Positions 34,078 through 43,056 of a DNA stretch of 64,000 nt are shown here, one piece after another. The stretch's first letter is position 1. Each line of letters begins with the position of its first letter. A program made the position numbers and the translations under genes. This DNA comes from Natrinema ejinorense. GTDB lineage: Archaea > Halobacteriota > Halobacteria > Halobacteriales > Natrialbaceae. The notes under the pieces were generated by a model that worked only from the letters and a program-made list of their open reading frames with translations, was not told where the DNA came from and made no database searches. The stretch covers positions 806,001 to 870,000 of the forward strand of contig NZ_NXNI01000001.1 in NCBI RefSeq assembly GCF_002494345.1, in the 5' to 3' direction.

Positions 34078-35082
34078 ATGGCCGAATCAACAGTCGACGG
34101 CAACCCCGACCGATCCGTCGGCGACAGACTCCTGTACGACTCGAGCGGAAGCCGACTGCGTGCGACGTGGCGGGTACTCGTCCCGGTCGTCGTCGCCGTC
34201 ACGCTCTACGTCGTCGGTCAGTTGCTGCTCAGACGCGTCGGTACCGGCGTGTTCGAGCCGATCGCAGACGGGATGTCGGCGGTGGCCAGCACCGCAGTGC
34301 TACTCGTCGCGCTGTCGGTGGTGATCACCCTCTCGGGAGCAGCGGCGCTGCTCGTCGCGTCACGGCTCGATCGGCGTCCCCTCTCGAGGTACGGCTTCGA
34401 CGGTTCCCGACGGTGGCTCGGGGACTTCGCTGCGGGTATCCTCATCGGCGTCGCTGCCAGCGTGGGGGCGGTCGGCTACCAGGTCGCTCGAGGAGACGCC
34501 ACCCTTACTACGGCGGTGACGGGCGTCGGCACCGACTCCGCGTTCGTGGGCGGGATCGTCCTGTTGGTGATACTCGTGTTCTTCCTCGCTAACAACGCGT
34601 TCGAGGAGATCGTCTTCCGGGCCATCCTCATCGAGAACGCGGCCGACGGGCTCCGTTCCAGATCGATGGCCGAGCCGACGGCCGTCCTCGGTGCGGTCGC
34701 CGTCAGCCTCCCCGTATTCGGTGCACTCCACCTGCTCGGCGGCGGTTTCGCGGCCGTCGTCACGAGCGCCATCGGCGGCATCCTGTTCGCGGCGGCCTAC
34801 GTCCTCACGGGCCAGCTGGCGTTGCCGATCGGCGTCCACTTCGGCGGCGTCGCCGTCCTCAGCGTTCACCAGCAACCCGTTTCCGCCGATCCGGAACTGA
34901 CGCTGCCATCGCTCGTCGTCGCCGAACCGACCGGCGACCCGTCGCTCCTCGCGGGTGTCGAGTTCTGGATCGTCAGATTACTCCTCGGCGTCGCGCTGAT
35001 CTCCCTCTGGGTGTACGCGACGGACGGCGAGATTTCGATCGCCCAGCGAGTGCGTTCCGCCACTGCTGACTCGGAGCGGTGA
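34078..35082 (+). CDS. CPBP family intramembrane metalloprotease
   Basis: The 334-residue protein has about eight membrane helices. The CPBP/ABI (Rce1-like) motifs are present: EExxxR in NNAFEEIVFRAILIE, a His in VFGALHLLGGGFAA and another His in GVHFGGVAVL. These coordinate the catalytic metal, so activity is expected. Eukaryotic Rce1 trims prenylated CAAX proteins, while prokaryotic members process peptides or protect against bacteriocins. The substrate is unknown. The ATG at 34078 is favoured over an upstream start at 34051 because it matches the cytoplasmic leader length of relatives. Confidence 0.85.
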   Translation: MAESTVDGNPDRSVGDRLLYDSSGSRLRATWRVLVPVVVAVTLYVVGQLLLRRVGTGVFEPIADGMSAVASTAVLLVALSVVITLSGAAALLVASRLDRRPLSRYGFDGSRRWLGDFAAGILIGVAASVGAVGYQVARGDATLTTAVTGVGTDSAFVGGIVLLVILVFFLANNAFEEIVFRAILIENAADGLRSRSMAEPTAVLGAVAVSLPVFGALHLLGGGFAAVVTSAIGGILFAAAYVLTGQLALPIGVHFGGVAVLSVHQQPVSADPELTLPSLVVAEPTGDPSLLAGVEFWIVRLLLGVALISLWVYATDGEISIAQRVRSATADSER

Positions 35083-35304
35083 CGCTCGAGCCGTCAGAAG
35101 AATTAGCACAGCTGTCCCGCTATTTGGGCTGGCCGTACGCGTACCCCTCCCGGAGACCGCCGAGACGAATCGTAGCTGGCGGTACGGCGTCGGGGCGAGT
35201 ATCGCGGCGTCGCTGCCGATCGGGGTCATCCGTTCGTTCGGGGACTGTTCGGGGGATGGGAACTGCGGGGCGCATCCTCGCCGTAACGCGGTCGAACGGA
35301 TTCG

Positions 35305-37977
35305 TCAGGCGTAAAACAGCGGCGGTCGCCGATCGCCCCCGTACTCCTCGTCGGGGAGGTGGGGCTCGAGCGCCCCCTCGTCCGCGTCGCCCAGCAACTG
35401 ATCCAGCACGTCCACGGCCGCGTCGCGGTGCAGCGGCTGGTTGTCGTTCCCACACTGGTCGTCCATCACGCAGGCCGGACAGCCGTCGACGTTCCCGCAG
35501 TCGCAGTCCGCGATCAGTTCTCGAGCGCGCTCGGCGACGGCCTCGTAGTTCTCGTAGATCGCCCGCGCGAAGCCCAGTCCGCCCTCGATGCCGTCGTAGA
35601 TGAACCAGCCGCTGGCGGGGGTGCGATCGAGACCGTTCGCGATCTCCCGTACCGTGGCCTCGGCGGCGGCGATGTTTCGCGGCGCGCCGTCGCCCCCACT
35701 GCCCGCGGTTCCGAACTGGGAGCTCGCGTCCGCATCCGTGTCTGCCTCCCGATCGAGATGCGAGTCGATCGTCAGGGTCGCGAGGCCGCCGAGGTCGCGC
35801 TTGTCGACCATCAACTCGAGGGGCGCGACGCCGATCGTCGCGTGCTCGGCGGCGTGGAGCCCGCCCGCGTAGCCCAGATGGGCCGTCCCCGCCAGCCCGT
35901 CCTCGAGTTCGGGCACCTCGAAGCTCCGGTATTTCTCTATCAGCGCAGCCTCGACGCGCTGGGGCACCTCGAGCCAGCACAGTTGCGTTTCCATCTCGAG
36001 TGGCGGGTTCTCGGTTGGGATCCCCTGCTCCGTGCGCTTGCCGCCGTGAACCGCGACCTTGTCGTAGCTGCCGTGATACACGAGTACTCGACCGCGGCCG
36101 AAGCGCAGCGTGAACTCGCCGATGTCGCGGGACTCCTCCGAGACGGCGTCCAGCACCGTCACGTCGGTGCGCGTTCGCGTGTAGTAGTCGACGTCCGTCG
36201 GCCGGACGGTCACGGAGGGCCGGGGCGCGTCGTGGTCGACGCCCGTCACCTCGTATTGCTGGCCCTGATGCAGCCGGACCGCGCCCTCGTGGAAGTCCCG
36301 CAGCACTCGTTCTTTCGCGAGCGGCTCCATGCCCGGGTCGTGGCGCTCGTCGACGCCGTCGGCGAGTTCGACCTCGTACTCCTGGCCCGTCGTCGCGTAC
36401 AGCGAAATCGTCCGTTGGGGTCGCGGCGGCCCCACGTAGGAGACGCCGGTCTCGAGGGACCCCCGTAACTGGCCCGCGCGCCGCCACATTTCGACGGCCC
36501 GCTCGAGACGCTCGCGGTCGGCGAAGGTCCCTCCGTCGGCGTCGTCGATCGCGAGTTCGTCGGCCGCACAGCGCAGGTGCTGGGCGAACACCGCGTCGTT
36601 GTTCACGTCGACGACGGCGTCCTCGACGTCGGCCTCGAGCAGGTAGTCGGGATTCGAGACGACGTACTGGTCGAGCGTTCGGTGTTCGGCGACCAGCACC
36701 GACAGGGCCCGCTTCGTCCCGCGACCCGCGCGGCCGATCTGCTGCCAGAACGACTGGCGCTGCCCCGGGTAGCCCAGTTGCACTGTCGCGTCCATCTCGC
36801 CGACGTTGATCCCCAACTCGAGGGCGTTGGTCGAGGCGACGCCGTCGAGCACGCCGGTCTTGAGCTGGTGTTCGGTCCCGTGGCGTTTCTTCCGCGAGTG
36901 ACCCGCGTGGTAGGGTTCGATGGCGCTCCCTCGGTCGGGGGTCGTGTAGTAGCGGCGGTTGTCGTGGCGGTGTTTCGACGCCCGCTTGACCGAGAGTTCG
37001 GCGAGTTTCCTCGAGGGAGTAAAGAGCAGCGTCTGGGCGTCGTGGTAGGTGAGATGCGAGAGCATCCGCGGGGCCTCGACGGTGGCGGGGACGCGCTCGA
37101 CGATGGCATCTTCGGCCGCGTCGGCCGTCCCCTCCTGTGCCGGCTCGCCGTCGTCCTCGCGAGCCCGTGGCGGCGGGTTCCAGAGCACCAGATCCCGCGG
37201 CCCCGTGGGAGAGCCGTCCTCGTCGACGACCGTCACGGATTCGTCGATCAGCGCCGCTGAGTGCGCTGCGGGGTTGCCGATCGTCGCGCTCGTGAGAACG
37301 AACTGCGGGTCGGCGTCGTAGTAGCTGAGGACCCGCTTCAGCCGGCGAACGATCCACGCGACGTGCATTCCGTGGACGCCCGTGTAGGTGTGGGACTCGT
37401 CGATCACGACGAGGTCGCAGGCCGAGAGGAACCGCGCCCAGCGGTCGTGATCGTGGAGGTACGTGTTCACGCCCGCGAAGTTCGAGATGATGACGTCGGC
37501 CTCCTCGCGGATCCGCTTGCGATTGCGCCCGCGCTCGGTGTCGCCGTCGTAGACCCGGACCGTGATCTCGAGTCCCAACTCGTCGAAGAGGTCGTTCAGC
37601 TCCCGCTCCTGATCCCGTGAGAGGGCCTTCGTCGGGTAGAGAACGTACGCCGTAGCGTCCTCGTTTCGAGCGCGGGCCGCGAGATAGTTTCTGGCGATCT
37701 GAAGGGCGTAGATCCGGGTCTTCCCCGACGACGTGCTCGTCGCGACGCAGACGTTCTCCTCGCGGGCCAGCGCCTCGAGGGCCGCGGCCTGATGCGAGTA
37801 GAGGGCGTTCTCGAGCGACGCGGCCAGTTCGGGACGGAGAACGCGCTCGTTGGGTACCGTCGACGCCTCGCGGCCGGGCCGCTCGAGGACGGTGATGTCG
37901 TCGTCGGCTCGGTAGCCGGGGAAGGTGTCGACCAGTTCGTCGCCGGTGACCGGCACGGCCGCGTGTTCGCTACTCAT
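35305..37977 (-). CDS. MrfA/Hrq1-like DEAD-box DNA helicase with Zn domain
   Basis: The 890-residue SF2 helicase has motif I TSTSSGKTRIYAL near residue 80, motif II VVIDESHTYTG, motif III LTSATIGNP and motif VI QQIGRAGRGTKR. The C-terminal region has the MrfA/DUF1998 module with a cysteine cluster (CDCGNVDGCPACVMDDQC) that binds zinc in relatives. Bacillus MrfA and fungal Hrq1 are 3'-5' helicases for mitomycin-type and crosslink damage. The gene starts three bases after the stop of the RNase-H-fold nuclease gene (37981-39666). That order, nuclease plus helicase, mirrors bacterial mrfB/mrfA. Confidence 0.9.
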   Translation of the reverse strand: MSSEHAAVPVTGDELVDTFPGYRADDDITVLERPGREASTVPNERVLRPELAASLENALYSHQAAALEALAREENVCVATSTSSGKTRIYALQIARNYLAARARNEDATAYVLYPTKALSRDQERELNDLFDELGLEITVRVYDGDTERGRNRKRIREEADVIISNFAGVNTYLHDHDRWARFLSACDLVVIDESHTYTGVHGMHVAWIVRRLKRVLSYYDADPQFVLTSATIGNPAAHSAALIDESVTVVDEDGSPTGPRDLVLWNPPPRAREDDGEPAQEGTADAAEDAIVERVPATVEAPRMLSHLTYHDAQTLLFTPSRKLAELSVKRASKHRHDNRRYYTTPDRGSAIEPYHAGHSRKKRHGTEHQLKTGVLDGVASTNALELGINVGEMDATVQLGYPGQRQSFWQQIGRAGRGTKRALSVLVAEHRTLDQYVVSNPDYLLEADVEDAVVDVNNDAVFAQHLRCAADELAIDDADGGTFADRERLERAVEMWRRAGQLRGSLETGVSYVGPPRPQRTISLYATTGQEYEVELADGVDERHDPGMEPLAKERVLRDFHEGAVRLHQGQQYEVTGVDHDAPRPSVTVRPTDVDYYTRTRTDVTVLDAVSEESRDIGEFTLRFGRGRVLVYHGSYDKVAVHGGKRTEQGIPTENPPLEMETQLCWLEVPQRVEAALIEKYRSFEVPELEDGLAGTAHLGYAGGLHAAEHATIGVAPLELMVDKRDLGGLATLTIDSHLDREADTDADASSQFGTAGSGGDGAPRNIAAAEATVREIANGLDRTPASGWFIYDGIEGGLGFARAIYENYEAVAERARELIADCDCGNVDGCPACVMDDQCGNDNQPLHRDAAVDVLDQLLGDADEGALEPHLPDEEYGGDRRPPLFYA

Positions 37978-37980
37978 GTG

Positions 37981-39666
37981 TTAGAAATCGCTCAGTCCGG
38001 TCTGCTCGCTGTCGGTGCCGTCGCCCGCGTCCCGTCGGGTCGCCGTTCGTCTCGTCGCCTCGGGTCCAGCCCGCTCGGAGCCCAACCCGCTCGTGCTCGA
38101 GGGAGCGACCGACGACGAGCCGCTCGAATCGGGCCGACGCGAGGCCGAGCCGCGCTCGGGCGACGACGCCGACGCCGTCGGTTCCGCCAGCAGTCGCTCG
38201 TAGACGTGCCAGAGCGCCCGGCAGTCGTCCTCGCAGTAGGCCTCGTGGCGGTCCCACTCGAGTTCGGTTCCCGTCCGCATGAACCGCTGGTAGGCCGCCG
38301 CTGTCGCCGCGCCGTCGAGTCCCGTGGCCGCGTCCTCGTAGCCCAGCGCAGCCGCGACGGCCTCGAGTTGGTTCGTCCGGCCGGGCAGCAGGGCGTTTTC
38401 GTTCCCCACGGCCCAGAGGTAGAGGTCGAGTTTCGGGATCGATTCCCACTCGTCGGTGTAGTAGGGGAGGTGTTTGGCGATGAAGGCCCCGAGATGGCGA
38501 TAGTCGAACCGCCAGCCGTTCCACGTGAGCAGGGCCCGATTCGGGTGCATGCCCAGCAGCCAGTCGCAGAACGCCTCGAGCACCGACGCCGGGTCCGTCG
38601 GATCGTCCGTCTCGACGAACGCGCGATAGGTGTCCGTGGCGGGGTCGTAGACCCCGACCTGCCAGATGATCGTCGGCGAGAGGCCGTCGGTTTCGATATC
38701 GAGACACAGCGGCGGCTGCGACCAGTTCTCACCCGGGAGCGACTCGTCGGTCACTCGTCTCGGCTCGCCGGTCTCGAGGACCGTCGCGTGCCGGTGGATC
38801 CGCCGCGCGCGGTCGCGACCGATGCCGGGGAGATCGGCCAGCGTTTCGAGGGGGGTCTCGAGGAGGTCGGCCCGCGTCGTCACGCCGCGATCGGCGAGCC
38901 GTCCGGCCGTCTTCGGGCCGATTCCGGCGACGGCCTCGAGGCCGAAGTCGGTCACCGCGTGGGTGTCGACCCCGTCGATCCCGTCGGCGGTGACGGTCAC
39001 CGTCGCGATCGACTGGCGGTTCCCGTAGCCCTCGACGGGGCCGACACCCCGGAGGCGAACGGCGACGCAGTCTCCCTCGACGGGATCGGTATCGTCGAGG
39101 TCGCTGTGGCCGATGACGTCGTGGTCGACCGCGCGGACCTCGCCGCTCGGTGATTCGAGGAGCCACAGTTCGTCGTAGCCGGCCGGTTCGCTCCCCGTCA
39201 GAACGGTCGTCACCTGGCCGGTCGGCAGCGCCGTCGCGAGCGTCGCTGCCCCCTCGAGGGTCGTTTCGAGCGCCGTCGGTCGAACGGCCGTCGCGACGTC
39301 GTCACAGACGATCGCGGCGACGCGCGAGTCGGCGATCGGCCGGTCGCTCGAGCGCGCCTCCGACGATGCCCGAAGCGATTCGAGCCCCTGTGCGACGGCG
39401 ATCTCGATGGCGTCGGAACCGCCGTCGGCACGGATTCGTTCTCGATGCGGGGCCGGCCCGCTGCCGGTCTCGAGGGGCGGGTGAAACGCCGGCGCGTCGA
39501 ACGACCGTCGAGCCCTGGCGAAGGCCTGTGGCTCGCGCTCCGGACCGAGCACCCAGACGGCGTCCGGTTCGAGGGTCGCCTCGAGATCCGCGAGCGTCGC
39601 GGCGGGGCGGTCGGTGATCGCGGACGGCGGGAGGGCGAGCAGGCAGACGCCGTCTCGGGCAGTCAT
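37981..39666 (-). CDS. MrfB-like exonuclease with HhH motifs and a PIP-like tail
   Basis: In the 561-residue protein, residues 1-230 form a domain I do not recognise. Residues about 240-290 carry tandem helix-hairpin-helix motifs (AVAGIGPKTAGRLADRG, LADLPGIGRDRARRIH). An RNase-H-fold exonuclease domain follows: Exo I LCLDIETDGLS, Exo II TWNGWRFDYRHLGAF and Exo III YCEDDCRALWHVYE. A 70-residue disordered Ser/Arg/Gly linker leads to the end SEQTGLSDF, which resembles a PCNA-interacting motif (QxxLxxF). The ATG at 39666 is preferred. It is co-transcribed with the helicase three bases downstream. Confidence 0.85.
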   Translation of the reverse strand: MTARDGVCLLALPPSAITDRPAATLADLEATLEPDAVWVLGPEREPQAFARARRSFDAPAFHPPLETGSGPAPHRERIRADGGSDAIEIAVAQGLESLRASSEARSSDRPIADSRVAAIVCDDVATAVRPTALETTLEGAATLATALPTGQVTTVLTGSEPAGYDELWLLESPSGEVRAVDHDVIGHSDLDDTDPVEGDCVAVRLRGVGPVEGYGNRQSIATVTVTADGIDGVDTHAVTDFGLEAVAGIGPKTAGRLADRGVTTRADLLETPLETLADLPGIGRDRARRIHRHATVLETGEPRRVTDESLPGENWSQPPLCLDIETDGLSPTIIWQVGVYDPATDTYRAFVETDDPTDPASVLEAFCDWLLGMHPNRALLTWNGWRFDYRHLGAFIAKHLPYYTDEWESIPKLDLYLWAVGNENALLPGRTNQLEAVAAALGYEDAATGLDGAATAAAYQRFMRTGTELEWDRHEAYCEDDCRALWHVYERLLAEPTASASSPERGSASRRPDSSGSSSVAPSSTSGLGSERAGPEATRRTATRRDAGDGTDSEQTGLSDF

Positions 39667-40106
39667 CGCTCGTCGGAACGGCCGCACCGATAAAGACGGT
39701 TTGGATACCGAAGTGAAAGTGAAACGACCCGAACCGACCGGAACGGAAACCGGATCGCCCGGATCGACTCGAGCGGGACGCTACTGCAACGGGACCGCGA
39801 ACTCGTCGACGCGGTGCTCCGCGAGGGAACGCACGACCTCAACTGGACCGGCGTCGATACGATTTCGTCGTTCAGCGAGCGCTACGAGGTCGACTTGCAG
39901 GAGCGGCATCCGCCGTTCCCGATCAACGGGGGTGACAGCGACCGCTAGATAGCGTGTGTCAGCACGGCCAGTATCGATCGCGTTTCGCTACTATTAATCG
40001 AGATTCGATACTATCGATCTAGCCTATCCGGGTATCATACCGAGTCGGTACAGTAGATGTTTTTCTTTGACCACGATGTAAGTACAGGCGTCTGCTATCG
40101 TTCCCT
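39667..40106. other. Intergenic region containing a thyA fragment
   Basis: Apart from the thymidylate synthase remnant (separate entry), the region has AT-rich sequence at 39980-40075, including CTATTAATCGAG at 39990-40001. The T-rich stretch at 40059-40069 may be the promoter for the gene starting at 40107. No other gene is seen. Confidence 0.5.
39781..39948 (+). pseudogene. Thymidylate synthase N-terminal fragment
   Basis: Fifty-five codons ending at TAG 39946 include LVDAVLREGTHDLNWTGVDT and ISSFSERYEVDLQE. These match residues about 6-40 of the intact thyA at 40980 almost residue for residue. After that the match is lost (ERHPPFPING), and no start codon fits upstream. Most of the enzyme, including the catalytic Cys, is absent. 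It is a dead fragment of a duplicated or displaced thyA. Confidence 0.8.
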
Positions 40107-40802
40107 GTGAGACGACGTCAACTCCTCGCTGGCGGCGGCCCGTTCGTACTCGGTACAGTGTCCGGCTGTGTCGGCAGGTTCCAGCCCGCCAACACGCGGC
40201 GTGAGGCAGATCGCGTACACTTCACGGAAATAGCGGGCGACTACGTCGTTTCGATCCAAAACGAACTGACCGAATCAGTGGATGCGTCGGTCGCAGTGAC
40301 TGCTGCCAACGGGGCGACGGAGGAAGAAACCGTCTCGGTCGAACCAGGAGGCGAGACGCCGGTCAGGGGCTTGTTCACGACGGGGCCGGAACCGTACACC
40401 GTGTCGGTGTCGACCGACGAAACGGCGACGGAACGGACGCTGCGGCCGACCGAGTCACCGTACGACGAGTTTGCGTACACGATTTCGTCGGACGGGATCA
40501 GCTTCCAGAAGGGATACAGACCGACATCCGATATCGTGATCTCGAACGATAGTGACGAGCGCGTCGACGTCCGAGTAACTATCAGCGATTCTGCGGACAG
40601 CGCTACTGTCTACGATATCATCACTCTCCCGCCGGACGACCTCGTGGCCTTCCGAGATGTCTTCGCGGCCGGGAACGAGTACGACGCCACCGTCCGGGCC
40701 AACGGGATGACGAAATCGACGACACTCCTGAATTCAGACACGAACAGTCTCTGGATCGACGTCGAGCGTCACGATCTCCGCCTCTCCGTCTCGGAACGGT
40801 GA
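40107..40802 (+). CDS. Putative exported lipoprotein of unknown function
   Basis: The 231-residue protein has a short Tat-like signal (RRRQLLAGGGPFVLG) and the lipobox TVSGC, indicating a surface lipoprotein. The mature part consists of two beta-sandwich-like repeats (VSIQNELTESVDASVAVTAA, VSVEPGGETPVRGLF; then IVISNDSDERVDVRVTISDS, TLPPDDLVAFRDVFAAG), suggesting duplicated Ig-like domains. The GTG at 40107 is the only start that keeps the full signal. It sits between the thyA fragment and the intact thyA, which suggests insertion or rearrangement here. Confidence 0.65.
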   Translation: MRRRQLLAGGGPFVLGTVSGCVGRFQPANTRREADRVHFTEIAGDYVVSIQNELTESVDASVAVTAANGATEEETVSVEPGGETPVRGLFTTGPEPYTVSVSTDETATERTLRPTESPYDEFAYTISSDGISFQKGYRPTSDIVISNDSDERVDVRVTISDSADSATVYDIITLPPDDLVAFRDVFAAGNEYDATVRANGMTKSTTLLNSDTNSLWIDVERHDLRLSVSER

Positions 40803-40979
40803 GTGTCTCTCCTCGGAACGAGCCTGGATCGTGTCTGGAACTCCGCGACTGGCTGCTTTCGCTCCCCTCGAGGGGGTCGAAACGTTCGAGAACGACGAGA
40901 CAGTCGTCGATCCTGTTCCCGGCCTGATGGCTTCCGGATCGTGCGTTATTATGGTTGTTCGGTCGCTACAGTACGGGCA

Positions 40980-41996
40980 ATGCGACAGTATCTCGATCTC
41001 GTCGACGCAGTGCTCCGCGAGGGCACGTACAAGCCCAACCGGACCGGCGTCGACACGATTTCGTCGTTCAGCGAGCACTACGAGGTCGACCTCCAGGAGG
41101 GGTATCCGCTCCTCACGACCAAGGAGATGGACGGCTACCGCTGGAACTCGATGCTGCATGAAGTCTGCTGGTATCTCTCCGGCGAGGAACACATCCGTGA
41201 CCTCCGGGAGGAGACCAAAATCTGGGACGCCTGGGCCGACGAGGAGGGGCGGCTCGACACCGCCTACGGCCGCTTCTGGCGACGGTTCCCGGTTCCGGAC
41301 GAGGACGCGCAACTCGAGGGCGAATCCTGGCCCGACGAGAGCCAGCAGTGGGTCACCGAGGAAGCCGACGGTCGGAAGACGTTCGATCAACTGCGGTACG
41401 TCATCGACACGCTCTCCGACTCGCCCAACTCGCGGCGGCTCGTCGTCAACGCCTGGCATCCCGCCAACGCGGCCGTCTCGACGCTCCCACCCTGTCACTA
41501 CTCTTTTGTCTTCAACGTCCAGGGCGATCGGCTGAACTGCCATCTCACGCAGCGCTCGGGCGACACCGCGCTCGGCATCCCGTTCAACATCGCGGCCTAC
41601 GCGCTTCTGACGAAAGTGATCGCCCAGCAGACCGGCTTCGAGCCCGGCACCTTCGCTCACACCGTCGTCGACACGCACGTCTACTGTGGCCGCGGCGAGC
41701 GCGGCGAGTGGTACGCCGACAACCTCGAGGCGCTCCAGTCGAGGCTGGCCGACGCCGACGAGCGGGAGGACTATCTGGATATCAAAGCGTGGCTCGAGTC
41801 CGAAGCCCCGGCCGAGGCCGCAGGTGACGACCGGCTCGATCACGTCCCCGGCCTGCTCGAGCAACTGTCGCGAGCGCCCCTCGAGCGACCGACCCTCGAG
41901 GTCGCGGACGTCTCGATCGACGAGTTGGCCTACGAGGACGTCGAGCTTCGGGGCTACGAGTCCCACGACGGCATCGAGTTCTCGGTGGCCGAATGA
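40980..41996 (+). CDS. thyA: Thymidylate synthase
   Basis: The 338-residue ThyA-type enzyme makes dTMP from dUMP and methylene-THF. Motifs: REGTYKPNRTGVDTISSFSE (dUMP phosphate Arg), LHEVCWYLSGEEHI, the catalytic Cys in STLPPCHYSFVFNV, CHLTQRSGDTALGIPFNIA and HTVVDTHVYCG. It is longer than the roughly 264-residue E. coli form because of acidic inserts, as in other haloarchaea. The ATG at 40980 follows a TATA-like GTTATTATGG (about 31 bases). folA follows with a four-base ATGA overlap. Confidence 0.95.
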   Translation: MRQYLDLVDAVLREGTYKPNRTGVDTISSFSEHYEVDLQEGYPLLTTKEMDGYRWNSMLHEVCWYLSGEEHIRDLREETKIWDAWADEEGRLDTAYGRFWRRFPVPDEDAQLEGESWPDESQQWVTEEADGRKTFDQLRYVIDTLSDSPNSRRLVVNAWHPANAAVSTLPPCHYSFVFNVQGDRLNCHLTQRSGDTALGIPFNIAAYALLTKVIAQQTGFEPGTFAHTVVDTHVYCGRGERGEWYADNLEALQSRLADADEREDYLDIKAWLESEAPAEAAGDDRLDHVPGLLEQLSRAPLERPTLEVADVSIDELAYEDVELRGYESHDGIEFSVAE

Positions 41997-42550
41997 GCGA
42001 GGATCGGACCGTACCGGGGGACGCGACGCCCGCGTTCGAGACCGAGCGCGAACTCGTCGGTATCGTGGCCGTCGCGGACAACGGCGTCATCGGACGCGAC
42101 GGCGACATGCCCTGGCACATCCCCGCCGACCTTCAGCACTTCAAGGAGACGACGATGGACCACCCCGTCATCATGGGACGAGTGACCTACGAGGGGATCC
42201 TCGAGACGCTGGGCGAACCGCTCCCCGGCCGGACGACGGTCGTGCTGACGAGTCGGGACCTCGAGACGGCCGAGGGTGCTGTGGTCGCCCACGGGCTCGA
42301 GGAGGCCGTCGACCGAGCCGACCGGGCAGCGCGGGAGCGCCACGACGATGCGGATCGGATCTTCGTCGCGGGCGGAGCGACCGTCTACGACCAGTTCCTG
42401 CCCGCGCTCGATCGGGTGATCGTGACGGAGGTCCACGACGACCTCGAGGGCGATACGTACTTCCCGGATTGGAACCGGGAATCGTTTCGTGAGACGACTC
42501 GGGACGAGCGCGACGGGTTCGCGTTCGTGGAGTTCGTTCGGCGAAACTGA
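41993..42550 (+). CDS. folA: Dihydrofolate reductase
   Basis: The 185-residue enzyme regenerates tetrahydrofolate from dihydrofolate produced by ThyA. It shows the DHFR signature VAVADNGVIGRDGDMPWHIP, then DLQHFKETTMDHPVIMGRVT, LPGRTTVVLTSR and FVAGGATVYDQFLP. The N-terminal 20 residues are an acidic extension. The start overlaps the thyA stop, so the pair is translationally coupled. A GC-rich stem (ACGGGC at 42551-42556 with GCCCGT at 42566-42571) follows the stop and may mark the transcript end. Confidence 0.95.
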   Translation: MSEDRTVPGDATPAFETERELVGIVAVADNGVIGRDGDMPWHIPADLQHFKETTMDHPVIMGRVTYEGILETLGEPLPGRTTVVLTSRDLETAEGAVVAHGLEEAVDRADRAARERHDDADRIFVAGGATVYDQFLPALDRVIVTEVHDDLEGDTYFPDWNRESFRETTRDERDGFAFVEFVRRN

Positions 42551-43056
42551 ACGGGCGTGGGGGCTGCCCGTCGACGGTTTCGCTCGTCGTCTCCGCCAGG
42601 CGACGCGGTCGATCGATTCGCCGTGGAACTGCGGATATGGGTCTCAGACGGACCCCTGTCGGTCGGTGCCGGCCCAGCCGCGACCCGTCGGGGGAGGCCG
42701 GGACACAGTGACAGCAGCCGGTCACAGGTCGGCACAAGAGTATCCCATCTGCCTCTCACAGGATCATCCTCGGAGTTATGTTCTACTTGTCTCCACACAA
42801 TACGCCGTTTGACGGGTGAAGCTCCCGATATTCGAACTGATAGCGCAATACGACGGTGGAGCATCCCGACGGTCATATCCGGCCGTCGGTGGCTATCGCT
42901 CACCAGGGAGTGAGAGCTCGAAACGCCGACACAGCACGCCTCCGACTCCCCGTTCTCCGAATATGGCTCTTCTTTGACGATGAAACGATCGGACTCACTT
43001 ATAGAAAGTTAGCTCGAGAACCATCTGTCCCACAGCCAGGGATGCAGGTGAGATAC
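42551..43056. other. Intergenic region downstream of folA
   Basis: No gene is recognised in about 500 bases. A short GC-rich hairpin sits directly after folA. The last 80 bases hold a promoter-like block: TGAAAC at 42981-42986 and CTTATAG at 42998-43004. The same two elements with the same 17-base offset occur upstream of the paralogous gene at 44074. Confidence 0.5.
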
